A stretch of DNA of 64,000 bases from Sphingomonas naphthae (GTDB taxonomy: Bacteria; Pseudomonadota; Alphaproteobacteria; Sphingomonadales; Sphingomonadaceae), in the NCBI RefSeq assembly GCF_028607085.1, contig NZ_CP117411.1:2356001-2420000 (forward strand), written 5' to 3'. The translations under genes and the position numbers were made by a program. Below are positions 44,268-52,980 of this stretch, in pieces. The number at the start of each line of letters is the position of its first letter. Within the stretch, counting starts at the first letter, position 1. A model generated the notes under the pieces. That model searched no databases and had not been told where the DNA came from. It saw only the letters and a program-made list of their open reading frames with translations.

Positions 44268-44426
44268 ATGAAGTTCATCAAGATGCTCAAGGATTCCAAG
44301 GGCGCCACCGCGATCGAGTACGGCCTGATCGCCGCCCTCATCGCCGTCGCCGCAATCGGCGCGATGCAGAGCCTGGGCACGAAGCTCGGCACGACCTTCA
44401 ACACGGTCGGCAACAAGCTGGGCTGA
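44268..44426 (+). CDS. Flp-type (type IVb) pilin, second copy
   Basis: 52 residues with the core KGATAIEYGLIAALIAVAA, the same family as the gene just upstream but with a shorter leader and different tail (FNTVGNKLG). AAGGAG precedes the ATG at 44268. A strong terminator follows 45 nt after the stop. The tad/cpa machinery needed to assemble it must be elsewhere in the genome. Confidence 0.92.
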   Translation: MKFIKMLKDSKGATAIEYGLIAALIAVAAIGAMQSLGTKLGTTFNTVGNKLG

Positions 44427-44470
44427 TCCCGACGGCGACACGCCTCACGCGTGACGCCCGACGACAGGAG

Positions 44471-44506
44471 GCCGGTGGCAGGGGGAAGCCTGCCACCGGC
44501 TTTTTT
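44471..44506 (+). terminator. Rho-independent terminator of the pilin transcript
   Basis: A perfect 12-bp stem (GCCGGTGGCAGG and its complement) with a 6-nt loop is followed directly by TTTTTT. It is the clearest intrinsic terminator in the window. Confidence 0.93.
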
Positions 44507-44517
44507 GTGTCTGTTTG

Positions 44518-44648
44518 AAAATCCTCCCCTGCAAGGGGAGGTGGCAGGCCGTCAGGGCTGACGGAGGGGTATCGTGCTCTCGAGAGCGGATCACCCCTCC
44601 ACCATCGGCTGCGCCGATGGTCCCCCTCCCCTTGCAGGGGAGGATTTT
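44518..44648. repeat. 131-bp inverted-repeat element
   Basis: Outer arms of 24 bp (44518-44541 and 44625-44648) are exact reverse complements and start AAAATCCTCCCC. Nested inside are GGAGGGGT/ACCCCTCC and the palindrome CTCTCGAGAG. The whole can fold into one cruciform. It lies between the pilin terminator and the 3' end of accA. Resembles the small intergenic inverted-repeat elements common in sphingomonads. Confidence 0.85.
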
Positions 44649-44654
44649 ACAAAC

Positions 44655-45596
44655 TCACCCGATGCGCAGGAATTTTTCGCGGCGCTGTTCGCGGACGGCG
44701 GTGGCGGGCAGGTTGCCGAGCGAATCCAGTTCCTCGCCGATCGCCTGGCCCAGCGCGGCGATGGCGGTGGCGGGGTCGCGGTGGGCGCCGCCGAGCGGTT
44801 CGGGGACGATACGGTCGATCACGCCGAGCTTCGCCAGATCCTGCGCGGTCACCTTCATCGCCTCGGCGGCGTCGGGCGCCTTGTCGGCGGTGCGCCATAG
44901 GATCGAGGAAGCGCCCTCGGGCGAGATCACCGAATAGACGGCATGTTCGAACATCAGCACGCGGTTCGCCGCCGCCAGCGCCACCGCGCCGCCGGAGCCG
45001 CCCTCGCCCACGATCGCCGCGATCATCGGCACGCCGAGCGCGAGGCATTGCTCGGTCGAACGAGCGATCGCCTCGGCCTGGCCGCGCTCCTCGGCCTGGA
45101 TGCCGGGGAAGGCGCCGGACGTGTCCACCAGGGTAACCACCGGCAGGCGGAAGCGATCGGCCAGCTGCATCAGGCGGATCGCCTTGCGATAGCCCTCGGG
45201 CTTGGCCATGCCGAAATTGTGGCGGATGCGGGTGGCGGTGTCGTCGCCCTTCTCATGGCCGATCACGACCACGCGGCGCCCGCCGATCCGGCCGAGCCCG
45301 CCCATGATCGCCAGATCGTCCGAAAAGGCGCGGTCGCCCGCCAGCGGCATGAAATCCGCGACGAAGCCCGCCAGATAATGTTTCAGATGCGGCCGCTCGG
45401 GGTGCCGCGCGACCTGCGTCTTCTGCCATGGCGTGAGCCTGGCGTAGCAGTCACGCAGCATCTTGTCCGACTTGGCCTCGAGTCGGGCGATCTCGCCGGC
45501 GATGTCGATCGATCCACCCTCGGCGGTGTCGCGAAGCTCGGCGATCCGTGCCTGCAATTCGGCCAGCGGGCGCTCGAAATCCAGAAAAGCTGCCAT
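44655..45596 (-). CDS. accA: Acetyl-CoA carboxylase carboxyltransferase subunit alpha
   Basis: 313 residues, normal AccA length. It starts [15 protein letters not shown], with IAELR, then the carboxyltransferase core [47 protein letters not shown] and VGEGGSGGA. With AccD it forms malonyl-CoA from carboxybiotin and acetyl-CoA, the first step of fatty acid synthesis. The ATG at 45596 is the family start; a start 12 codons upstream is not. Confidence 0.97.
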   Translation of the reverse strand: MAAFLDFERPLAELQARIAELRDTAEGGSIDIAGEIARLEAKSDKMLRDCYARLTPWQKTQVARHPERPHLKHYLAGFVADFMPLAGDRAFSDDLAIMGGLGRIGGRRVVVIGHEKGDDTATRIRHNFGMAKPEGYRKAIRLMQLADRFRLPVVTLVDTSGAFPGIQAEERGQAEAIARSTEQCLALGVPMIAAIVGEGGSGGAVALAAANRVLMFEHAVYSVISPEGASSILWRTADKAPDAAEAMKVTAQDLAKLGVIDRIVPEPLGGAHRDPATAIAALGQAIGEELDSLGNLPATAVREQRREKFLRIG

Positions 45597-45667
45597 GGGC
45601 GCGGGACTAGGGCTTGTGCGCGCCAGCGTCAACGCGGGGTGCGCGGGCGGGGCTCCCAGCCAACTGC

Positions 45668-45750
45668 CCGTTCGTCCCGAGCGTAGTCAAGGGACGTGCG
45701 GCTGGACGAAGCGTTTGGGGCCATCCCTCGACTTCGCTCGGGACGAACGG
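45668..45750. repeat. Imperfect inverted repeat downstream of the GT4 gene
   Basis: 27-bp arms (45668-45694; 45724-45750) starting CCGTTCGTCCCGAGCG pair with two mismatches around a 29-bp loop. The arm sequence is a well-known type of dispersed intergenic repeat in sphingomonads. Placed between the ends of the GT4 gene and the accA start. Confidence 0.8.
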
Positions 45751-45770
45751 CGCGCGAGTGGCGGCGTTGC

Positions 45771-46820
45771 TCACGCCGCGACGGCAAAGCCACGGCCGAT
45801 CGGGCGGAGGCCGGTGAGGAACTGGTCGGTGCAGGCATCCCAGCTGTAGCGGCGGCCCTCCGCCGCGCAGACGGCGCGATCGAGCGGGAGGGCGCGGGTG
45901 ATGGCGGTGGCGAGGTCGTCGTCGAGCGCGCCGATCGGGGCGCCCTGCCCGCCCCGGCCGTCCGCGCCCAATATGTCGAGCGGGCCGGGCACCGGATAGG
46001 CGGCGACGGGCACGCCGCTCGCCAGCGCCTCGATCATCACCAGCCCGAAGGTGTCGGTGCGGCTGGGGAATACTAGAACGTCGGCCGCCGCATAGGCCGA
46101 GGCCAGCGCCCCCCCGTGCAATGCGCCGAGGAAGCGCGCCTGCGGATAGGTCGCCTCCAGCATCGCCCGCGCCGGGCCGTCGCCGACGACGATCTTGGTG
46201 CCGGGCACGTCGGCCGACAGGAAGGCGGCGATATTCTTTTCCACCGCTACCCGGCCGACATGGAGCAGGATCGGGCCCGGCAGTTCCGCCAGCGCCACAT
46301 GCGGGGCGGTGTGGGGCGAGAAGAGGGTGAGGTCGGCACCGCGCGACCAGAGGTTCGTCTGCGTCAGGCCCTGCCCCGCCAGCTCGCGCCGCAGCGTATC
46401 GGTCGCGACGAGGATCGACGAGGCGGGCGCGTGGAATCGGCGCACCACCCGCCACAGCCATTCCGCCTTGAGCGGGGTCCGCATCGCGACATAATCGGGG
46501 AAGCGGGTGTGGAAGGAGGTGGAGAAGGGCATCGCCCGATCGACGCACCAGCCGCGCGCCGCCCAGCCGAGCGGCCCCTCGGTGGCGATATGCACCGCGT
46601 CCGCGCGGAAGGCCTGAAGCCGCTCCCCCACGCCGCGCGTGCAGCCGATGGCGAGGCGGATTTCGGGGTAACTGGGGCACGGGACGGTGCGAAAACCATC
46701 GGGCGTGATCGTCTCGACGACATGGCCGCGCGCGCGCAGCCGCCCCACCGTCGTCGTCAGGGTGCGGACGACGCCGTTGACCTGCGGCGCCCACGCATCC
46801 GAGACGAGCGCGATCCTCAT
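45771..46820 (-). CDS. Family 4 glycosyltransferase
   Basis: 349 residues, GT-B fold. It begins MRIALVSDAWAPQVNGVVRTL; donor-site signature VFPSRTDTFGLVMIEALASG has the paired Glu/Gly elements of GT4. Similar enzymes transfer mannose or related sugars to lipids (MgtA/GtaA type). The ATG at 46820 overlaps the stop of the LpxH-like gene (ATGA), so the two act together, probably on an envelope glycolipid. Confidence 0.87.
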   Translation of the reverse strand: MRIALVSDAWAPQVNGVVRTLTTTVGRLRARGHVVETITPDGFRTVPCPSYPEIRLAIGCTRGVGERLQAFRADAVHIATEGPLGWAARGWCVDRAMPFSTSFHTRFPDYVAMRTPLKAEWLWRVVRRFHAPASSILVATDTLRRELAGQGLTQTNLWSRGADLTLFSPHTAPHVALAELPGPILLHVGRVAVEKNIAAFLSADVPGTKIVVGDGPARAMLEATYPQARFLGALHGGALASAYAAADVLVFPSRTDTFGLVMIEALASGVPVAAYPVPGPLDILGADGRGGQGAPIGALDDDLATAITRALPLDRAVCAAEGRRYSWDACTDQFLTGLRPIGRGFAVAA

Positions 46821-47767
46821 GCCGGTTCGAGTTCGCGCGGGGTCGCTTCGGCGGTATCCACCACGCTGCGTGCGGTCCTGGCGAAGGTGAGCGCGGCCCA
46901 GTCGATCACCTCGATCGCGCCATCGGCATGCTCGACCAGCGCGGTGCAGCTCTCCACCCAGTCGCCATCGTTGTAATAGGTTATGTCGCCGAACTGGCGG
47001 ATCTCGGCAAAGTGGATGTGGCCGCAGACGACGCCGTCGACATGGCGATCGGCGGCGGCATGGGCGACCGCTTCCTCGAAGCGCGAGATGAAGGCGACCG
47101 CGTTCTTCACCTTCTTCTTGAGGTGCGCGGCGAGCGACCAATAAGGCATGTCGAAGCGGCGGCGGATCACGTTGACGACCGTATTGGCCTTCAGCAGCAA
47201 GGTGTAGGCATGGTCGCCCAGGAAGGCGAGCCACCTGGCGTACATCACCACGCTGTCGAACACGTCGCCATGCAGCACCAGCAGGCGCCGTCCGTCGGCC
47301 GTCTCGTGGACCCACTCCAGCGCGATCTCGACATCGCCGAAGTTCAGGCCGGCATAGTCGCGCAGCATCTCGTCGTGATTGCCGGGAATATAGACGACGT
47401 GCGTGCCGCGCTTGGCCATCTTGAGGATGCGGCGGACGACGTCGTTATGGCGGGCCGGCCAATACCAGCCACGCTTCAACTGCCACGCATCGATGATGTC
47501 GCCGACCAGATAGAGCGTCTCGCACTCGATCGACTTGAGGAAATCGAGCAGCAATTCCGCGCTGCACCCCGGCGTGCCGAGGTGGATGTCGGAGATCCAG
47601 ACGGTGCGATAGCGGGTGCGCTGGCGGCCGCCCTGCTTCGGCTCAGGCTCCTCCTGCCCCTCCATGTCGAGCAGCCACGCCGGCAGCGGCGGCGATTTGC
47701 GGTTGGAATTGGCGGGCACGGGCGTTTTGCGCGCCACGGGCGGCAGCTTGGGTAAGGATGCCATCAC
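46817..47767 (-). CDS. LpxH-like UDP-2,3-diacylglucosamine diphosphatase/metallophosphatase
   Basis: 316 residues with the complete calcineurin-type metal motif set: SDIHLG, GDIID, GNHDE, HGDVFD and GHIH. A 50-residue Pro-rich lead precedes the domain. In the LpxH/LpxH2 group, which cleaves UDP-diacylglucosamine to lipid X in lipid A synthesis, but the long lead and the linkage to a GT4 gene leave room for another phospholipid-type substrate. ATG 47767 or 47764 both possible. Confidence 0.8.
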   Translation of the reverse strand: MMASLPKLPPVARKTPVPANSNRKSPPLPAWLLDMEGQEEPEPKQGGRQRTRYRTVWISDIHLGTPGCSAELLLDFLKSIECETLYLVGDIIDAWQLKRGWYWPARHNDVVRRILKMAKRGTHVVYIPGNHDEMLRDYAGLNFGDVEIALEWVHETADGRRLLVLHGDVFDSVVMYARWLAFLGDHAYTLLLKANTVVNVIRRRFDMPYWSLAAHLKKKVKNAVAFISRFEEAVAHAAADRHVDGVVCGHIHFAEIRQFGDITYYNDGDWVESCTALVEHADGAIEVIDWAALTFARTARSVVDTAEATPRELEPA

Positions 47768-47950
47768 TTGCTCCCCGAGCCTTTGGACTGTGCATCCCCT
47801 ACGCCATGATAATGATAGGCCGGTGTCACTTATGTTGCAGGACTGTGATGGCCTGCCTTTTTACCGACTGTCATAATAATGGCATCAATCATTCGCCATT
47901 TTGACCGGAAGCCGTTCCATGGGCTTTGGACCCGCTTACAGGAGTCGACG

Positions 47951-48598
47951 ATGGCAACCTTGATGCAGACGCGGAACGTGGCCGCCGCCTATGACAGATG
48001 GGCGCCGATCTACGATCTGGTCTTCGGACCCGTGTTCCGCCGTGGCCGCAGCGACGCGATCGTCGCCGCCAACCGCATCGGCGGCAAGGTGCTGGAGGTC
48101 GGCGTCGGCACCGGCATCTCGCTGCCCGGCTACGGCCACAACTGCCGCCTGCACGGCATCGATATCTCGCCCCAGATCCTCGAGAAGGCCCGCCAGCGGG
48201 TCAAGGCGCTCGGCCTCGCCAACGTCGATGCGCTCGACGTGATGGACGCCGAGGCGCTGCCGTTCGAGGACGACAGTTTCGACGTGGTGGTGGCGCAATA
48301 TGTCATCACCGCCATCCCCGATCCCGAGCGCGCGCTCGACGAATTCGTCCGCGTGCTGCGCCCCGGCGGCGAGATCATCATCACCACCCGCGTCGGCGCG
48401 AATATCGGGATGCGCGGCTCGATCGAGAAGGCGCTGATGCCCGTCACCAGCCGCCTCGGCTTCCGCACCGATTTCCCGTGGGAGCGCTATGCCGACTGGG
48501 ATGCCCGCACCTCGCAGGTGGAGCTGATCGAGCGCCGCGCGCTGCCGCCGCTCGGCCATTTCGCCCTCGTGCGCTTCCGCAAGACCAAGGACGCCTGA
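47951..48598 (+). CDS. PmtA-like class I SAM-dependent methyltransferase
   Basis: 215 residues. SAM site VLEVGVGTGISLPGY with acidic GIDIS, then DALDVMDAEALPFED and VLRPGGEIIITTR. Matches the sphingomonad-type PmtA enzymes that methylate phosphatidylethanolamine towards phosphatidylcholine. AGGAG lies before the ATG at 47951; an upstream in-frame ATG at 47879 has no such site. The phosphatidylserine decarboxylase gene 2.4 kb downstream would supply its substrate. Confidence 0.82.
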   Translation: MATLMQTRNVAAAYDRWAPIYDLVFGPVFRRGRSDAIVAANRIGGKVLEVGVGTGISLPGYGHNCRLHGIDISPQILEKARQRVKALGLANVDALDVMDAEALPFEDDSFDVVVAQYVITAIPDPERALDEFVRVLRPGGEIIITTRVGANIGMRGSIEKALMPVTSRLGFRTDFPWERYADWDARTSQVELIERRALPPLGHFALVRFRKTKDA

Positions 48599-48600
48599 CC

Positions 48601-49236
48601 ATGACACAGCCCATGATGACGCAGGGCAAGATCGCGACCTTCCGCGCGTCGCTCGCCGAACAGCGCTGGGACGACCATCGCTATTACCACCATAGCCTGG
48701 TCAACCAGAGCCTGCACTTCCTGTCGGCGACGACGTTCATCGTCGCCTACATCCTGCTGTTCCACGATCCCGCCATCGCCAGCCTGCTGGCATGGGGCGT
48801 GGCGATGACGAGCCGGCAGGCGGGCCACTTCTTCTTCGAGCCCAAGGGCTACGATCACGTCAATCAGGCCAGCCACGAATATAAGGAGGAGGTGAAGGTC
48901 GGCTACAACCTCGTCCGCAAGGTGGTCTTCATGAGCATCTGGGCGCTGTCGCCGCTGCTGCTGCTGGTGAGCCCGACGCTCTGGGGCGTGTTCGATCCGC
49001 TGCCCGGCCCGATGGGCTTCCTGCGCCATGTCGGCCTGATGTGGCTGGCGCTGGGCGCGGGCGGGCTGGCGTTCCGCACGATCCAGCTGTTCTTCATCCG
49101 CGACGTGGGCACCGGCCTGACGTGGGCGTGCAAGATCGTCACCGATCCGTTCAACGACTTCAAACTCTACCGCACCGCGCCGATCCGCCTGCTGAAAGGC
49201 GAGCGGTTCGATCATCACGAGATGGCGCGGGGCTGA
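48601..49236 (+). CDS. Mpo1-like (DUF962-type) membrane protein
   Basis: 211 residues, about four membrane helices. HHSLVNQSLHFLS and QAGHFFFEPKGYDHVNQASHEYK carry the spaced histidines seen in the Mpo1/DUF962 family, whose yeast member is an Fe-dependent dioxygenase acting in alpha-oxidation of 2-hydroxy fatty acids. It is longer at the C-terminus than typical bacterial members. Two nt after the methyltransferase stop, so co-transcribed. Assignment rests on the histidine pattern and topology. Confidence 0.55.
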   Translation: MTQPMMTQGKIATFRASLAEQRWDDHRYYHHSLVNQSLHFLSATTFIVAYILLFHDPAIASLLAWGVAMTSRQAGHFFFEPKGYDHVNQASHEYKEEVKVGYNLVRKVVFMSIWALSPLLLLVSPTLWGVFDPLPGPMGFLRHVGLMWLALGAGGLAFRTIQLFFIRDVGTGLTWACKIVTDPFNDFKLYRTAPIRLLKGERFDHHEMARG

Positions 49237-49244
49237 ACTCCTTT

Positions 49245-49268
49245 GTGCTCCTGCGAAAGCAGGAGCAC
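49245..49268. repeat. Hairpin between convergent genes
   Basis: A perfect 10-bp stem GTGCTCCTGC with a GAAA loop. A partial copy of the arm recurs at 49299-49318 (GGGCTCCTGCTTTCGC), so the full unit is a decayed inverted-repeat element. It may also serve as a bidirectional terminator for the two convergent genes, though no T-run follows. Confidence 0.7.
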
Positions 49269-49332
49269 AGGGTTACCGGGCGCAGCGGTCAGACACCCTG
49301 GGCTCCTGCTTTCGCAGCAGCACGGCGGTTCC

Positions 49333-51000
49333 TCAGCCCAACCGCCCCAGCCGCTTCGCGATCATCTCCTTCAATATCCCCCGCCGGATCGCCTTGTTGC
49401 TGGCGCCCTCCGGGGTCCACCACCAGCCGTCCGCCGCCATTTCCTTGGCGGCCGAGACGAAGCGGTCGGCGACTTCGGCGAAGTCCGCGTCGCTGTAGTT
49501 CAGGCTGAAGATGATCCGCCCGCTGCCGACCCAGCTCAACGCCAGCCCATGCGCGCGGAGGTAATATTGCAGCATCCAGTTGTAGCGCGACGGCACGTCG
49601 TAGAGGACCGTCCAGATCGTCGTGTGGCTGGCGACGCGCACCGGGAGCCCCTCGCCCGCGAGGCGCGCGTTGAGGCTTTCCGCGCGGCCCGCCCACCGTT
49701 CGTCCATCCCCTGATAGAGCGCGGCGGTGGCGGGTTTCTCCAGCTCACGCAGGAAGCCGTTCATGGCGGCCATCACATAGGGATGGGCGTTGAAGGTGCC
49801 GCGCGCGAAGCAGATGTCGGCCGGGCGATCGGGGCGGAAGCGCTTCATCAGCGCCGCCTCGCCGCACAACACGCCCACCGGCAGCCCGCCGCCGAGCGAC
49901 TTGCCATAGGTGACCAGATCGGGCCGGATGCCGAAATATTCGGCCGCGCCGCCCTTGGCGATGCGGAAGCCGGTGAACACGTCGTCGAGGATCAGCACGA
50001 TGCCCTTGGCGCGGCAGACCTCGGCGAGCTGCGCCAGCCATTCGGCATAGGCCGCGCGATCGACCCCGGCGCGACGGCTGCCGTCGACCAGCAGATTGTC
50101 CGACGGGGCGGCCGAATTGATGTGGAGCGCCTGGAGCGGGTTGATGAGGACGCAGGCGATATTCTTGCGCGAGGCGAGCGTGCGGAGCGTCGCCTCGGAC
50201 ATGTCGGCCAGCGTGTAGGTATGGTCGGCCGGGATGGGGTTGCCGATGCCCGGCTGCACATCGCCCCACCAGCCATGATAGGCGCCGCAGAAGCGCACCA
50301 GATGCGTGCGCCCGGTGTGATAGCGCGCCAGCCGCACCGCCTGCATCACCGCCTCGGTGCCGGACATGTGGAACGACACTTCGTCGAGGCCGGACAGCGC
50401 GCGCAGCCGCGCGACATTGTCGGCGACGATCGGGTGATAGCTGCCCAGCACCGGCCCCAGCGCGCCGACCTTCTCGCCCGCCTCCGCGATGATCGCCTTG
50501 TAGGCGTCGTAGCCGAGCAGGTTGACGCCGTAGGAGCCGGTGAGGTCGTAAAAGACATTGCCGTCGAGATCGGTGACCGTGACGCCGGCCGAGCTTTCGA
50601 CGAACGCGCCCACGCCCAGCCGCTCGCGCACGATGCGGCTGAACTGGAAGGGCACGCGGTAACTGCCGGTGAATTGCAGGTCGGACAGGCCCTCACGCGT
50701 CCGCGCGGTGAGCGCGCGGCTTTTGGGGTAGCGCGTGGCGAACAGCAGGGAGAGGCGCTCGAACCCGGCGCGGCGGCGATCGGCCACCTCTTCCGGCGCC
50801 ATGTCGGCGGTGAAGAAGCGCGCCTCGCCATAATCGATGAAGGGCACCAGCCCCGCGAAGCGCTTCGCCATCCGCACATGGCCGCCGAGCGACTTGTGCT
50901 TGGATTTGGAAAGCAGCAGGCGGCGATGGGCCTTGGGGGCGGCGAGGCCGGCCGTTCCCACGGCGGCGGCGGCGGCGAGGAGAGCGAGGGCGCTGGTCAT
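49333..51000 (-). CDS. Class III PLP-dependent aminotransferase (GSAM-like)
   Basis: 555 residues. The first ~115 form a hydrophobic/basic extension that ordinary class III enzymes lack; the fold-type I domain follows, with FHMSGTEAVMQAVRLAR, AYHGWWGDV, LILDDVFTGFR and the PLP lysine in TYGKSLGGGLPVG. It resembles glutamate-1-semialdehyde aminomutase. The N-terminal segment may be a membrane anchor. It is divergent from the phosphatidylserine decarboxylase gene (35-bp gap), suggesting a role in amino-lipid chemistry rather than heme synthesis. Confidence 0.8.
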   Translation of the reverse strand: MTSALALLAAAAAVGTAGLAAPKAHRRLLLSKSKHKSLGGHVRMAKRFAGLVPFIDYGEARFFTADMAPEEVADRRRAGFERLSLLFATRYPKSRALTARTREGLSDLQFTGSYRVPFQFSRIVRERLGVGAFVESSAGVTVTDLDGNVFYDLTGSYGVNLLGYDAYKAIIAEAGEKVGALGPVLGSYHPIVADNVARLRALSGLDEVSFHMSGTEAVMQAVRLARYHTGRTHLVRFCGAYHGWWGDVQPGIGNPIPADHTYTLADMSEATLRTLASRKNIACVLINPLQALHINSAAPSDNLLVDGSRRAGVDRAAYAEWLAQLAEVCRAKGIVLILDDVFTGFRIAKGGAAEYFGIRPDLVTYGKSLGGGLPVGVLCGEAALMKRFRPDRPADICFARGTFNAHPYVMAAMNGFLRELEKPATAALYQGMDERWAGRAESLNARLAGEGLPVRVASHTTIWTVLYDVPSRYNWMLQYYLRAHGLALSWVGSGRIIFSLNYSDADFAEVADRFVSAAKEMAADGWWWTPEGASNKAIRRGILKEMIAKRLGRLG

Positions 51001-51035
51001 GCCCCCTGCCCTAATGACGGTTCGCGGAGAGATTT

Positions 51036-51926
51036 ATGACAGTGAGAGCGACCCTGGCGCGGATCGTGGCGCAGGAGGATCTGAATTTCCTCCTCACCAA
51101 CCGCATCCCCCGCCGGCTGGCGACGAATTTCCTCGGCTGGTTCAGCAAGATCGAGCAGCCGCTGGTTGCGCGCGCCTCGATCGCGGGCTGGCGCCTGTTT
51201 TCGGACGTGGACCTGGCCGATGCCGAGACGCGGCGCTTCCTATCGATGCACGATTGCTTCACCCGCCGGCTGGTGCCCGGCGCGCGGCCGTTCGCGGTGG
51301 GGGCCGGTATGCTCGCCAGCCCGTCCGACGCGATCGTCGGCGCGCACGGCCGCGTGTCGGACGCGGGCGAGGTGCACCAGATCAAGGGCTTCCCCTACAC
51401 GCTGGCCGATTTGCTCGGCGACGCGGAGGCAGCCCGCCCCTTCCTCGGCGGCACCTTCGTCACGCTGCGGCTGACGGCCGGCATGTACCACCATTTCCAC
51501 GCCCCGGCCGACCTGACGGTGGAGCAGCTGACCTATATCTCGGGCGACTGCTGGAACGTGAACCCGATCGCGCTGAAGCGGGTCGAGCGGCTGTTCTGCA
51601 AGAACGAGCGCGCCGCTCTCCGCTGCCGCCTTGCGCCCGACGGCCCCGCGATCATGCTGGTGGCGGTCGCCGCGATCCTCGTCGCCAGCATCCGCCTGAC
51701 CTTCCACGACACCACCCGCAGCATCCGCGACGGCGGCCCCCGCACCACGCCCCTCGATGCCAAGCTGGCGCGCGGCGAGGAAATGGGGTGGTTCGAGCAT
51801 GGCTCGACCATCGTGGTGCTGGCACCGCCGGGATATGAGATGGCGGCAGGCATCGCCGAGGGGCAGCGAATCAACGCGGGGCAACCCCTGCTGCGTCAGT
51901 TCGGTGGCCTGATCGACGCAACCTGA
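51036..51926 (+). CDS. psd: Phosphatidylserine decarboxylase family proenzyme
   Basis: 296 residues. Pro-enzyme motifs: Asp in LASPSDAIVGAHG, His in GMYHHFHAP and the self-cleavage site HGST (in GWFEHGSTIVV), where Ser becomes the pyruvoyl group. That is the order of triad residues in Psd proteins of E. coli type. It makes phosphatidylethanolamine from phosphatidylserine in the inner membrane. GGAGAG precedes the ATG. Context with PmtA-like and Mpo1-like genes supports a lipid role. Confidence 0.87.
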   Translation: MTVRATLARIVAQEDLNFLLTNRIPRRLATNFLGWFSKIEQPLVARASIAGWRLFSDVDLADAETRRFLSMHDCFTRRLVPGARPFAVGAGMLASPSDAIVGAHGRVSDAGEVHQIKGFPYTLADLLGDAEAARPFLGGTFVTLRLTAGMYHHFHAPADLTVEQLTYISGDCWNVNPIALKRVERLFCKNERAALRCRLAPDGPAIMLVAVAAILVASIRLTFHDTTRSIRDGGPRTTPLDAKLARGEEMGWFEHGSTIVVLAPPGYEMAAGIAEGQRINAGQPLLRQFGGLIDAT

Positions 51927-51977
51927 GCCGGCGCTACCGCGTTGCCACCGGGCTCCGAAGCGCTGAAGGAGAACGTC

Positions 51978-52958
51978 ATGACGAGATTCCTGGTAGCGGC
52001 AGTGATGCTGCCGCTCCTCGCGCCAGCGATCGCCAGCGCCGAGAAGCCGTCGGCGCGCGTGGAAATACCCATTCGCGAGGTCGTCCTGCCCAATGGCGTG
52101 CGCCGTTATGCCATCACCATCCGCATCGCCGGCGCGCCGGTCGAGGTGGGGCTGGATACCGGATCGACGGGTTTGCGCGTGCTGCCCCGCGCCCTGCCGC
52201 CCGCCGCGCTGAAATCGCAGGGGCGGCCTGTCCGCATCAGTTACAATGGCGGCACACGCTTTACCGGGCAGGCGATCGAGCAACCGATCGGGATTGGCGC
52301 CGGACGCGACGGCAATCTCCTGATCCAGCGGATCGACGTGGTGGATTGCCGGGAAGAGGTGCCGCAATGCGATGCCAGTCGCGCGACTGGCGACGCCTTC
52401 GGGATCGAGGGCGAAGGCATCCCCGGGCAGGGCTTTGCGGCGATCATGGGGATCGGGCTGAAGACCAGCCCGATCCCCAATCCCCTGCGCGGCCTGGGCA
52501 TCCGTCGCTGGATCGTCGATCTGCCGAGGCCGGATGGCGGCCCGCCCGGTCGATTGGTGCTCAACCCGGACGACTCCGAGATTGCGGACTATAGGCACGT
52601 GAAAATGGCCGATGGCGAGGGCAATCATGTCACTGGCTGCCTCGCCCTGCCGGCGCCGGAGGAGGCGATCTGCGGCCAGGCCGAGATCGACACAGGCGCG
52701 CCGGGCATGCGGATCGTCTCCAGCGCCGAGCACGACCCCGTTCCGCCCCGGACGGCCGCGGCGCTCGTCATCGGCGATCCGGCGGCGGGCCTGCGGGCCG
52801 ACATCCTGCTCGGGCAGCGCGATCGGGCCACGCGGCTGCGGTTCGAGACGCGGGCCGACGCACGCCAGTCACGCCTCTTCCTTGGCGTGGCGCCCTATCT
52901 CATCTGGTCGATCCTCTACGACATCGAAGCGCGCGAGATCGGGCTGAAGCCGCGATAG
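51978..52958 (+). CDS. Secreted aspartic protease-like (retropepsin/pepsin-fold) protein
   Basis: 326 residues with signal peptide (about 1-21, ending ASA). Two aspartic sites: GLDTGSTGLRV in the first half and EIDTGAPGMRIV in the second, the latter in place of the common DTG-S/T. Cys pairs (DCREEVPQCD; TGCLALPAPEEAICG) may form disulfides. AAGGAG precedes the ATG at 51978. A periplasmic protease is likely, but the second site's Ala-Pro could mean altered or lost activity. Confidence 0.7.
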   Translation: MTRFLVAAVMLPLLAPAIASAEKPSARVEIPIREVVLPNGVRRYAITIRIAGAPVEVGLDTGSTGLRVLPRALPPAALKSQGRPVRISYNGGTRFTGQAIEQPIGIGAGRDGNLLIQRIDVVDCREEVPQCDASRATGDAFGIEGEGIPGQGFAAIMGIGLKTSPIPNPLRGLGIRRWIVDLPRPDGGPPGRLVLNPDDSEIADYRHVKMADGEGNHVTGCLALPAPEEAICGQAEIDTGAPGMRIVSSAEHDPVPPRTAAALVIGDPAAGLRADILLGQRDRATRLRFETRADARQSRLFLGVAPYLIWSILYDIEAREIGLKPR

Positions 52959-52980
52959 ACGTGCCCCGGAAGAGACGTCG

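Noticed and set aside
45597-45632. Upstream start for AccA
   Set aside because: The 12 extra residues are not part of the family and the ATG at 45596 gives the standard AccA N-terminus.
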